Source: Hesseltinella vesiculosa (Eukaryota; Mucoromycota; Mucoromycetes; Mucorales; Cunninghamellaceae). Taken from it: a DNA stretch of 64,000 nucleotides. Each line of letters begins with the position of its first letter. The stretch's first letter is position 1. Shown here in pieces: positions 12,597 to 22,916 of the stretch. Both the position numbers and the translations under genes were made by a program. The DNA lies in NCBI GenBank assembly GCA_002104935.1, contig MCGT01000004.1, positions 124,001 to 188,000 on the forward strand, in the 5' to 3' direction. Below the pieces are notes generated by a model. That model did no database searches. It saw only the letters and a list, made by a program, of their open reading frames with translations, and was not told the DNA's origin.

Positions 12597-13270
12597 ATGT
12601 TCCGTGCCACTGCTCGTGTTCAACAACAAACCAGCCGCATCATCTCTCGCCGTAACGCTTCCACCGTTGCCGTCCAAAACTTGGAATCTCGCTGGAAGAC
12701 CTTGTCCTCTGCCGAACAAAACACCATCGCCAAACAATTGGAAGAAGCCCAAAAGGCTGACTGGAAGACCCTGACTGCTGACGAAAAGAAGGCTTCCTGT
12801 AAGTGCATTTACCCTTTTTTAGATAGAGGATAATATGTATTAGCATGGCTGGTGGCATGCTTTTGATGATGAATCGATAGAGTGCTTTATTTGTAGATGA
12901 AATGCTCATCCCAGCTTTTTTTTTATTTCTTTGTAGTCTACATTGCCTTTGGTCCCCATGGTCCTCGCGAACCTGTGACTGGCCCTGGCCACACCCAAAA
13001 GGTTGTTGCTGGTGTTGCTGGTGTCCTCGTTGCCTCTGCTGCTCTCTTTGCTCTTATCCGTTCTGGTGGTAAGTGATAAACCCGCTCCCCTCCCTTTCAC
13101 CAAAGGATGCGAATGGCTCATATTTTTTTTCGTTACCAGGCAAGGAAAAGCCTGTGACCATGTCCAAGGAATGGCAAGAAGCCTCCAACGAATACATGAA
13201 GAGCCAAAACTCCAACCCTATCAGCGGTATCTCTTCCGAAGGTTACAAGGGCAAGGGTATGGTTCAATAG
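12597..13270 (+). CDS. COX5: Cytochrome c oxidase subunit IV/V (Cox5-like)
   Basis: Nuclear-encoded subunit of mitochondrial complex IV (fungal Cox5, animal subunit IV), which sits in the inner membrane and contacts Cox1. Exons 12597-12798, 12937-13068 and 13140-13270 join in frame to 154 residues. The first 25 or so residues (MFRATARVQQQTSRIISRR) are a basic amphipathic mitochondrial presequence. Family motifs follow: LESRWKTLSSAEQNTI, KADWKTLTADEKKAS and YIAFGPHGPREPV. A single membrane helix (VVAGVAGVLVASAALFALI) comes next, then the intermembrane-space tail TMSKEWQEASNEYMK. Both introns show clear GT-AG ends. It is divergent from VPS11, with a CCAAT box 115 bp upstream. Confidence 0.93.
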
Positions 13271-13397
13271 AAATCTTGATCCTGTCGACCTTCATCATAG
13301 AAACCTTTTCACAAAAAATGAAAAAAAAAAATTGTATACTCTCGCTTGGCAACTCATCCATTCCTCGTCACTGTTTTGGCACGCTCCCCTCTTTGAT

Positions 13398-13403
13398 AAT
13401 AAA
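13398..13403 (+). terminator. Polyadenylation-type signal downstream of COX5
   Basis: AATAAA lies 128 nt after the COX5 stop codon, a plausible distance for 3' end formation. Motif match only; A-rich spacers make chance matches common. Confidence 0.3.
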
Positions 13404-13597
13404 CAAATTCGTTCGTTTGTAGGAACTATTTCTTATTTTTATTTTGTTTTTTTTTTTGCGAATGGACTTATTTATTATGGAAAGAAAAAGAAAAAGAGAC
13501 ATAGTGAAAGAGAGAGACACAACGATTTTTGGAGGATGCCAAGGGAATGAACAGAGGGTGGGACGAGGATGAATTAAAAAAAGCTATGAATAAAAAC

Positions 13598-15497
13598 CTA
13601 CACCTTCACATAGAATAGAACATAAGGAGTTTGATCTTGCGTCGTTGAATCCGACGATGGGGTATGTTGTTCTGTCACCACATCACGTTCTTCCACAGGA
13701 GTGATAGTGGTGTCGTCGATATGGAGCCATTCGCCATTCTGTCGTTTGATGTCACAGGTGTAATGCCCACCGCCAGCCGAAGTACCATGATGGTACACCA
13801 CACCGAACAATTGGTATTGATTTGACGACGTAGATTGTTGTGAAGTCCATTCTGATTGCATGGTCAAACGAGAGCCATAGGCTACTTGCTTGGGCAGTTT
13901 CTGCACGCCACCGACATTGTCAAAGACAAAGCGCTTCATATGCAAGATCAGGACTGTGGGCAGGTGTTCCAAATAGACTTGCTTGGTGGCATCGACGCGT
14001 ACGCCTTTGGGTGACATGTAGTCATGCATGATTTCAGGCTGGGTCATGTTGTGAATAGCGTCTTCAATGGACTGGACAGAGTCGGGTTGGATATCCAAGG
14101 GCAATGACTGATAAGGTTCCACAATCACGGAGTCTTTGGCACCTGGGCATCGTAACACGGATCGACTCGTGCCACCAAAAATCTTTTTGATGGGCGATTC
14201 ATCAAAAGACGACTAGACAAAAAAAAAAAAAAAAAAGATGAGCCAGGGAAGGATGCGTCAATTTTTGTTTTTCATTACCGTGCGCAGGTTACTCGTTTTG
14301 TTTTTGGGTCCGACTTCCTGCCAATGACCGTTGGCCATTTCTTGTTCTTGTTTTTCCAGCTGCTGCTTGAGCACTGCAACCATTTCTTCATGTAAACCAT
14401 CCAATAAGAAACAAAGAAATTCCTCAGCATCTTCTTGACGCCCCTGGTGAATTAAAATAAAGGGTGGATCAGTGTTTTGTGGAAAAAAAAAGTGAGGATT
14501 TTACCCGCAAGGAATCAAATCGCTTTTGGCCACGGAGCGCATCATAGACATATTCAGGGACAAATGGCTCACCATATTCACCATCAGCAGGCTGTGTATT
14601 GTATTCGTTGATGAATTCGATCAAAGAGTCCAGCAAGGGTGTTTGGCTCTTGAAACTGTGGGCCGAATGCTGACCGATCACCTTTACCAAGTTGTAAAAA
14701 GGAGAGCAGTGAGCCAAGGGTTGCAGAATAACATTCATAAAGCAGGTGTTGACAGTGTTGATCAAGCCGCGAGGCTGCAGCAATGGCATGAAATACGTAG
14801 GCTCGTACTGGTTGATGATGTCTATCAAAAAAAAAAAGTTAAGGATCATGTGATTTTGGCCGCAGTCCTGTTGGACTCCGGTAATTGAAAAAGGCAAGTT
14901 ACCAGCAATGCCCGAGAACTTCTTGACAGGAGCAGCAGTGGGTGGAGCCACAGCGAGTGGGGCAGGGCGGGTCTGTTGGACTTGGGCAGGGGAGGGGACA
15001 GGCGGTTTGATTTTGTCCGGCGATTTGACGAGCGAGGCCCAACTTCGGGGTTTGTCGATCGTGCCATTGGGCTTTGGCGGTAGAGGCGTGTTGTCAGAGG
15101 GTGGGGAGAGTGTGGAAGGCGAGGTGACGGGCGATAAAATGGAGGTGGCGGAAAGGGATGACGGCCTTGACAGGAGATCCACATCTGTGCTTGATTTTTC
15201 AAGTCGTCTTGACTTTCTTTTTCGCCGTCTTCGTTTGATGCCTGTGGCAAAGGGTGTCTGGAAAAGGCAAAGGGTGGGTTAACAGCGGAAGCTGATGTTG
15301 GTGTTGCTCTTACCTTGCTTGGAGGAAACAAGGATATGCCTGCTTCTACCAAGACGAGATTGATTTCATCCCTTGAAATATCCCCAAAACAAAGGGCGGT
15401 GGTTGTGTCTAATGGCTCCAAAAACTAGAAAGAAAGAAAAAAAAAGGTGAGGGTCAAGATGGCAGGGAGTGGGTGTGTGTACCTTTTCTGATGGCAT
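13598..15497 (-). CDS. Ubiquitin carboxyl-terminal hydrolase, Ubp3/USP10 type
   Basis: Cysteine-protease deubiquitinase of the USP family. Domain order and the short N-terminal region resemble Ubp3/USP10. About six exons, starting with a tiny exon MPSEK (ATG at 15497), give roughly 530 residues. A basic patch (TGIKRRRRKRKSRR) and a Ser/Pro-rich linker precede the catalytic domain. The Cys box reads RGLINTVNTCFMN, the second conserved block is EDAEEFLCFLLDGLHEEM, and the His/Asp region reads GTSAGGGHYTCDI and WLHIDDTTITPV, ending YVLFYVKV. The catalytic Cys, His and Asp and the upstream Asn are all present. The residue three before the Cys is Val where nearly all USPs have Gly (see findings). 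Ubp3 family members usually need a Bre5/G3BP partner; none is encoded here. Confidence 0.88.
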
Positions 15498-16114
15498 GGT
15501 GAATACGTTTAGTTGTGTGTCAAATATGTAGTAAGTTGTTTGTACAGTCTAGAGAATGGCTTTTTCGATTGCAGGTGTTGTTGTTTTGTTGTTCCTTGTT
15601 GAGTGACGAGATGGTGATCGATGTGAGCAGTCAAACCGATATAAAAAAAGGACAGGATAAATAATGTACAAGGGAATCTGTTTTTTTGTAAAGTAACAAA
15701 AAGAAAAGGGATGGTGGTATGCTTGTGTTTGATTGTTCAGTTGTGGAGGGTCGTCCAGGACATAATCAGCGACAAATCAAGTAGGAAAAGGGTGACGTAG
15801 TATTAACAAAAGAGACAGAGAATGACCACCCACGGATTAAAAAGAGAAGGTCTGGAAAATAAACAAGGGACTTGATTAAAAAAAAAAAAGCAAGTCAAAG
15901 AGGGAGGGTCAATGGAGGAATGGGAGGTTGAAAAAAAAAACAATGAGAAAGAAAAAAGGCAACAAGGGGACCAAGTGAAGAAGAAAAAAAAAAAAAAAAA
16001 AAAAGGAAAAACCACGCTTGCGTCTTTCAAGAAAAAAGTAACCAGCCACCGAATCAAAGGCTGCCATTTTGCCCTGTGATGACCAATCTAGGCCCTACCG
16101 GTTTTATTCTTTTT
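15498..16114. other. Spacer upstream of the deubiquitinase gene
   Basis: This 617 bp lies between the USP start and the stop of the UCS-domain gene. It is purine-rich on the plus strand, with several A runs (a run of about 23 near 15980-16005). It should hold the USP promoter and the 3' UTR of the downstream gene. No coding potential was seen beyond low-complexity ORFs. Confidence 0.5.
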
Positions 16115-18424
16115 CTATACTTGAAGCGTTACGCCATTTTGTGCCAATAGCTTCAAGACTTCCAATGCAGCTGTACGAGCACCTTGATTTTGTGCTGAAG
16201 GTGTGGTCTTGACCAACCGGACCAACGCCTGATCAACGTGCTGCTTGAGAAAACCATCGAGAGCTGGCTGGGCCAAGTGGGTGATCATCTGTCGCACAAT
16301 TTCCACGGCGCGGTGCTGGATGTCCGCCGCTTCGTCGGGCTGGAGCAGCTGGCTGATCTTTTCGTACCCACGGTCCACTTTGTCCACCATCTGACATGTG
16401 TCGGGGCTGGCACAAAGAATCGCCAGCGTGCCCGAGGCGGCTCGCCGCGTGCTTGGGTCGTCATGGTCCGAGAGAAGCACCCAGAGACGGATCTTTTGTT
16501 GGTTGGCGGCGGTCGGCTGTGTGTAAAGATGGAACACCTGTTCGCACATGGTCATGTTGCAGATCATTTCCGAGGCGGCTCGCTGGATCATGGTGTGGTT
16601 GGACAGCTGCAGATTTTCAAAGATTGCCAGGCCATCCTGCTTCACAATCAGATCGCGCACATCGTCATGGTCCTGCGATGCCAGATTGGTGAGCGCCATC
16701 AAGGCTTCAAACTGGCCAAGGGCATGGTCGTCGTCTTTGCATAGGAGCAACAACGGCCGCACCAGATCCAGTTGTTGTTGTGGTTGGAAGGCGAGACGGG
16801 GGTCGGTGGTGATGGCCAGCTTGGCGAGAGCTTGCGTGGCCTTGGCCTGGCCGTCATGATCGTTGGACAGCGCCAGAGGTAAGAGCCACTTGACCACGCC
16901 TTGCTGCAGCAGCTTGCCGCGGATGGATTGAGGCGTGACCAGATTCAGATACGCTTGGGAAGCAACGGCACAGTTGTTCCGACTCTTGGACTTGACCAGG
17001 GCCATCAGAGCCAAGGCGCCACCTTGATCGACCACGCGCACAATGCGGTTTTCCACCGCCTCGTCGGACAGCCGAGGGTCGTCCATGTCGTCGGCTTTTT
17101 TGGCTCCTTGCTTGCTGGCATTGGCGAGGTTGCGCAAGCGCTGCATCTGTCGTTGTTGCTCCGAGAGGCGTGGCCGGTACATCGTCAGATAGGCTAGGAT
17201 GGTACCGATGCCATAGAGGAGTGGGTGGGCTTGATCGGGCTGCAGAGCAAGCTTGGCGAGCTGTTTGAGGAAGGTAGGGTCGTTGACCAGGACATCACGC
17301 ACGGCTGGTGTCATGGAGGCGTACGCAAGGCCTTCGACGGCATGCTGCATTGTTGCTTGTGCACTGTCTTGTTGTGAGGTCAGGTCGCTGTCACAGATCA
17401 CCCGTTTCAATTGATCAACCATGTCATCCTCATGCAGGCGTGCCTTGGCCAGGGCCTCGGCAAGGGCGTCCACCGGCTGCTTGTCCTGTTGCTGAGGATC
17501 GATGTCGTCGGCCTTGGCAGGTTGGGCCTGCAGCTTGGTCAAGGCGATGGTGGCAAGGGTCTTCATGGCATCGGGGGCGGCCTTGGCCGTCTTGGTCAGC
17601 CAAGGGAGGCACAGGCTCATGATCTGCTTACGGCAAGAAGCATCGGTCGAGGCGGTAGCTAGCACCTCAAGCATAGCCACCTGCACATCTTGGATCTCGA
17701 ATTCAACCACATCCATCATGTCCTCCAGGATGCCTTGCTGACAAAACAGAGCCGCACCGATGGTGGTATTGATCTGAAAGAGGGCGTTCAGAGTACGGTA
17801 GGCCAGCAGTTTGTCCTTGTTCTTGCCTGTGGCTAGACACTGCCCAAAGCACTGGGCGCACTGCTCGATAACCAAGGTCCAAGGAAAAGTCTTCTCGAGA
17901 GCTTCTGGCGGATGGAGCAGCTTGGTCAGCACCAGAAAGCCCACAGCGCGATCTTGTTTGGGGGTGGCAGGCTGGCCACAGAGGCCTAAGGCATAGACGA
18001 AATCGGGTGAGGTCACAAACTGCCGGATCGTGTCTACTGTCATCGCTTCAGGCGAGCTCCATTTGGCCAATTGCTCGCGTAGTCTGTCCACAGGCTGCAG
18101 ATCCTTTGCATCATCGCTGGGTATCGTTGGTGGAAGAGATTGCATCAGATCAGCCAATGATTCTTTGGCTTGCAGGTGATCAGGTTGACGTTTGAGCACC
18201 TGCTGCAGATCATCCCTGCATTGCCGATAGTTGCCCATGTCTTTATACACCTGGGCGCGCTGAAACAGCAGCTGGATCTGCTCGTCATCTGTGCTGGACG
18301 CAAGTTCTGCATGAGAAAGAAAACGGGCGTAAGTGCTTTACCATTATTAATCATGTGGTCAGGATGCTTTTGCCGACATGCCTTTTGTCAATTCGTCCAC
18401 CTTGCTTTGTAAAGAAGACGCCAT
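16115..18424 (-). CDS. UNC-45/She4-type myosin chaperone (UCS domain)
   Basis: UCS proteins (UNC-45, Cro1, She4, Rng3) fold and stabilise myosin motor heads and support actomyosin functions and cytokinesis. The large second exon (18306-16115) encodes armadillo-type helical repeats typical of the UCS region, for example AVEGLAYASMTPAVRDVLV, GIGTILAYLTMYRPRLSEQ and RRAASGTLAILCASPD. It begins with a TPR-like helix pair (RAQVYKDMGNYRQCRDDL, VLKRQPDHLQAKESL). A 43 nt first exon (ATG at 18424) joins it only through a GC-AG intron (18381-18307), giving the smooth reading MASSLQSKVDELTKELASS and 744 residues. With a GT donor the frame is broken. The N-terminal TPR region looks shorter than in animal UNC-45. 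Confidence 0.82.
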
Positions 18425-19589
18425 AGCTACTCTGTCGATCGGTTTAAAAAAAATAAAAGGAGAGGAAGTGGAGAAAAAAGAGCGACGCTTTACGTTATTT
18501 TCTGTCCTGGGTCTCTGCGACAAGCCCATCTTCAGCTGTGGTTTAGCCTGCCTACCTTTGTGATCTAATTCAGTAGCACGATACAAGTCGCTCAAAGACG
18601 CTTAGCCATCACTGGTTCTTTACAATGTGCTGGCACTATGCTACAGTTGAAATTTGGCAGTGGCGTCGGGCATTAGAAATAGATTTCCTGTTTTCTTCTT
18701 TCTGGCTGCTGTGCTCTTTGACGTTCCTTCCCCGTCCTGGCACTCTATCAAATCAGCCTTGGTAACCCAGTCATGGCCTGATCTCCACGAGCCCCTGACC
18801 CTAAATCCTCCCTCCCTGCTGGCAAGTGCGATCATCGTTGGACTATGTCGAGCCCATTGGGCTTCGGTGTTCGACTCCCTTCCCTTCATCCCTCAGAAAG
18901 TAGTTACCTCGATCCACCGCAATATAATTTCCATCAACCGCGAATCCTCCCTCTTCCCACCTACTTGATGTAGTCGTTCCCTCTCCACCTCCTGTCATAG
19001 CCTCTTCAGTCACTTTTGTTCGTACGCAATCGGCAAATAAAATTTTTGGTCGGATAATCAGACCTCAAAAAAAAAAAAAATTCTGGCTGCTGTGGATCAT
19101 CCAGGTGCCAAGTTGGCTGGGTGACTTTTACTGATCAGCCTGTTTTTTTTTCATTTCGCAAGACCTCACTTCCATGAAAAATGACACATTGGCTCGTTTA
19201 CTCAAATCTGATTTACACAGTAGCGTCTTTTTTTAAGAAAAAACAGGGGAACCTTTTGGTTTGAGCCGGCAGAAATCATCTATCGTCACTCTCGCCCGGG
19301 CACAAAAAAAAAAGTGCTACATAATAAGAACGGAGCTTTTCCTTTCTGCTCGCTTTATCAACGTGTACCGGATATCCGCCATCACTTTGGCGGCCGTCAG
19401 GCATTTCTTTGAGCTGTGAATAATATTTTTGACGAGTGGAGCAGTCCGACGAAATGTCAAGTCATTTTAATTACATGTTTGCCAGCCTTTTCGCTCTTTC
19501 CTCCACTGTCTGAGAAAGCTGCCATAGTTAGTCAAGACCATTTCTCACCATTTTGTACTGGTATGGAAAATTTTGGATGCATTTATTTA
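18425..19589. other. Intergenic region with a diverged element fragment
   Basis: This 1.2 kb lies upstream of the UCS-domain gene and left of repeat copy B. About 19102-19170 (GCCAAGTTGGCTGGGTGACT, then a T run) resembles the core of the inverted-repeat family and looks like a decayed solo end. A plus-strand ORF at 18654-18968 has no recognisable features. No gene is supported. Confidence 0.45.
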
Positions 19590-20341
19590 GAGCAATGTTG
19601 CACTGTGATCTTTCATCAGATCGCCTGGGGGGGGTCTGGGAAAATGGCTGATTTTTCATTTTTTTTTAGCTGAGAAATCGGAGATGTCAAAACAAAAGCG
19701 ACCTTCACTTGGCTGGGCAGCATTCTTACATCGACCTGATTTTTTCAGCGTCACCACCATTCATGAATTTGCGGATTTGCTCAAAATTTCATACGATCTA
19801 ATCGCTTAAATGTGCTGTGAAGCGTGGGCTTCATTTTTTTCAAAAACGAAAAAGAAGAATTTGGATGGTCATATTCAGTCTCCGCACAACGCCTCCTTGG
19901 TAAACAGTGAAAGCTGGTGCCATCGTCAAGTGTAGCATGATCAAGTGACCGACCGTATTTCTTCATCAAATCGGGGCTTTGGATAGCTGGAACGCTGCGG
20001 TGATGGTTGGTATTGAACATTTGAATGATATTGGGGATTGCCTTGCGTGCTCCAGTTGGAATGCGACAGGTGCCGCGCGGGAAGCTGATTATGCTCATCC
20101 TTGCAGTATTTTGAAAAAAAAATGCAATTTCGGTGTAGCACACTTTTGAGCGATTATGTCGATCTGACTTTTTGTAACGGTGTGCAAATGCATGAATGAT
20201 GATGATACAGAAAAAATCAGGTCGATGAAAGAAGGTTGCCCAGCCAAGTGAAGGTCACTTTTGCTTTGGCACCTTCGATTGCCCAGCCATTTTCCCAGAC
20301 CCCCAGGCGATCTGATGAAAGGTCACAGTGCAACATTGCTC
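19590..20341. mobile_element. Non-autonomous inverted-repeat element, copy B
   Basis: A 752 bp unit with long imperfect terminal inverted repeats. The left arm (about 19590-19850) starts GAGCAATGTTGCACTGTGA and the right arm (about 20110-20341) ends with the reverse complement, TCACAGTGCAACATTGCTC. Conserved inner blocks are TCATCAGATCGCCTGGGGG, TTCACTTGGCTGGGCA and TCGACCTGATTTTTTC. TA dinucleotides flank both ends (19588-19589 and 20342-20343), compatible with a TA target duplication. The 250 bp or so in the middle has no credible ORF. It belongs to the same family as 185-932 and the solo end near 50.14-50.40 kb. Confidence 0.7.
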
Positions 20342-20400
20342 TAAAAAACTTCATCTGACGGTGACAATTTTAACATCGGTGTTTAAAAACAAAAAAGGGT

Positions 20401-21387
20401 TATCAGATCGTATGAACCACCTGGTCAACTACAGTACTTGCGCGCAGCAAAAAAAAAACATGGCGACAGTATACAAAGGTACAGAAGATTTCGAAAAAAA
20501 ATATTAGAGGTGCAAATACTCTCCTAGAAAAAATCTGAAAGGAGAAATGATGTGCAAAAAAAAAAGCGGCTGTCGTTCACTTGGATTAAGCTTGGGAATG
20601 ATGTTTTAAGGACAGAGTGTGCTCATCTCGAAAAAAAAATTGGTCTCCAGGACACGCGTGAATAGCGTCAAAGTCTGAGAAGACAATTGCGGGGACGGAA
20701 ACCAAGTGACCCGGCGCCGGGTTCGAAAAAAAACCCATATTTAGACATAGCAAGAAAAGTGTCAATTTTAAGCAAATACTTGCCTTCAATGGGAATGAAA
20801 ATAATTGTGAGCGATATATTTTTCTTTATATGGGTGGTGGATTTTTTGAAAAAATACGTGCCATAAAAGGGTCAATTGCCCTGAAAAGGCATGTACCGGT
20901 ATGTTTTCAAAAAATCCACCACCCATATAAAGAAAAATATATCGCTCACAATTATTTTCATTCCCATTGAAGGCAAGTATTTGCTTAAAATTGACACTTT
21001 TCTTGCTATGTCTAAATATGGGTTTTTTTTTCAAACCTGGGAGTGGACGATGGAAGCGAACGAAGGTGGGTCGATGACTTGGTTTCCGTCCCCGCAATTG
21101 CTTTTTCAGACTGTGACGCTTTGCACGCGTGACCTGGAGACCAATTTTTTTTTTCGAGATGAGCACACTCTGTCCTTAAAACATCATTCCCAAGCTTAAT
21201 CCAACTGAACTACAGCCGTTTTTTTTTTTTTTTGTACATCATTTTCCCTTTCAGATTTTTTCTAGGGGAGTATTTGCACCTCTAATATTTTTTTTAGAAG
21301 TCTCCTGTACCCTTGTATACCATCGCCATGTTTTTTTTTGCTGCGCGTAGGTACAGTAGTTGACCAGGTGGTTCATACGACCTGATA
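20401..21387. repeat. Near-perfect palindrome of about 1 kb (foldback repeat)
   Basis: The left arm (20401-about 20857) and right arm (about 20896-21387) are reverse complements over almost their full length, with a spacer of about 40 nt. Examples are TATGAACCACCTGGTCAACT at the left edge against AGTTGACCAGGTGGTTCATA at the right edge, and ACCCATATTTAGACATAGC against GCTATGTCTAAATATGGGT nearer the centre. The main difference is a block of about 35 nt near 21040-21075 that is longer in the right arm. The ORFs inside arise from the symmetry. It starts only 59 bp after element copy B and does not share its end sequence, so it is probably a different foldback-type element. Confidence 0.8.
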
Positions 21388-21928
21388 CAGTATCCTTCAC
21401 CCCAAATTTTTGCATGCCAATGCAACAGATAGGAAATAACGTCGGCTTGCGACCAGTGCTTGAATGGACACCGTAGCAGGAAACATGGGTTTGGGTTTGT
21501 GGCATTTCCTCATTGTGGCGTTTTCATTTGTAAGGGTGTCACTGTGCCATCGGTGTTGTCGCTTCACAACAGCATTGCAGCCATGAGTACGTGCCTACGT
21601 AGAAAAGCGGTGTACTACAAGGACCTTATATGGAAGGTGATGGCACACTGCACCAGCCTTTATCTCCCAGGCTCCCAGGTGGTATTATTTCTTTTTTCCC
21701 AGACAGTCCCTGATATATTCACGTTAGGTGAGAGCCAAATGCCATCTCCTTCAGTGCGGCTTGTATGCGATCTCATATGTGAATAAGTGTTGGCTTGGGC
21801 TGACGGTCGTTCGTCTACCTTGCTGGAAAAAAAAAGTCGGGAAAGAAGGGTTGGGGCGATCAGGTCGCAATCGGAAAACCACACTTTTCTTTCTTTTTTT
21901 TTTTTTTTTTTGTTGTCGAGGGGATCCA
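21388..21928. other. Spacer upstream of the CINP-like gene
   Basis: This 540 bp lies between the palindrome and the CINP-like start codon, ending in a long T tract (about 21891-21912) just before the ATG. ORFs cover it but none shows family motifs. It should contain the CINP-like promoter. Confidence 0.4.
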
Positions 21929-22719
21929 ATGGCCTCATATGCGCGGACATTCCAACGGCGGGTGGAGACGGTTTTCGAAGAATTCAAACGGTCACGCAAG
22001 ATCTGGGATGAGCTGAATGCAGAAGGCTTTACGACCGGATCACGGCTGATCAATGCTGTGATTGAACGACAGTAAGCGAGATCAACAAGGGCAAATGGGC
22101 GCTGATGGGTTCGTTTATTGTGGTGATATAGGTATGCTGATGACATGGGGTACTGGCATCCAGTGCTAAGGCAATCGTTCCCTCAGCTGATTCCAACCTA
22201 CGAGGAGAAAATGACAAGCATTATACAACAAGAACAGGACAAGCTCAACGGGACTCTGGATCGGCTGGTATGTTCATGACAGCAATCATGACAAGTTTAC
22301 CCACCTTTTTTTGTTTATGGTCTCGGATAGACGAAGCAATATACCAAGATGACCACCTTTCTGAAGGAGCTGATGGCCATTGACAAGCGCATGCAAGATC
22401 TACTACAGGATCCTGGCCGCGCGCTTTTCAAAACATGTCCTGTGCAGTTTTATGGTAAGCCTTGCGTGAAGATAGAGCAATGACTGACCGTCTTTCCAAC
22501 ATTCTCACCCTGGACATAGTCAAGCAAGTGTCTCAGATTGTGACAATGTATGAGCAAGAATTGGCATCCAAACGACGCATTGTGGAGGGGATGGTGGACA
22601 TTGATAGCCAGCAACAAGGCATGGCAGTGATGTCGATGTGGTTGAATCAGTCGCATCTCCAAATCGACACAATCAGGCAATTTGAAGAGATTTGCGACGT
22701 GGAGATCGCTGCGCCATGA
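21929..22719 (+). CDS. CINP-like protein (cyclin-dependent kinase 2-interacting protein family)
   Basis: Four exons (21929-22071, 22132-22267, 22331-22454, 22520-22719) join in frame to exactly 200 residues, close to animal CINP (about 210). The resemblance runs through the protein. The N-terminal WDELNAEGFTTGSRLIN corresponds to the W-x-x-L-N-x-x-GFTT block of CINP. The middle has long helices (TKMTTFLKELMAIDKRM). The C-terminal block FYVKQVSQIVTMYEQELASK, then MAVMSMWLNQ, parallels the FYEVSHKLLEMY and LSMWLHQ motifs of CINP. In animals CINP links Cdc7/CDK2 to replication origins and ATR-ATRIP to the checkpoint. Function in fungi is inferred. It is convergent with the G alpha gene, with a 197 bp gap. 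Confidence 0.72.
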
Positions 22720-22916
22720 AATGACAATAAAAACCCCGCTTCCTGGACAGCCATGGATGAAAAAAAAAAGGGCAACAATTAGGGAACAGATTTAATTTAT
22801 GTATGAGCAAAAAGGAAATAAGGTGATAAAGGCTGTAAGGGGGGGGAAGGGTGCAATGCGACAAAAGAGAAAGGAACTATACACAAGAGGAGAAGAGGGA
22901 AGGTGAGGGAGACAAG

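Noticed and set aside
18541..18600. Possible upstream exon of the UCS-protein gene reading DLYRATELDHKG
   Set aside because: It resembles a TPR start, but the frame has a stop just upstream, no ATG, and it does not connect to the main ORF better than the exon at 18424.
18780..18890. TTCGA-containing stretch resembling a tRNA T arm
   Set aside because: The would-be stem does not pair and no acceptor, D or anticodon arm could be drawn.
20586..21199. Opposed ORFs inside the palindrome with near-identical translations
   Set aside because: They mirror each other because of the inverted repeat; the translations are Phe/Lys runs and contain no domain.
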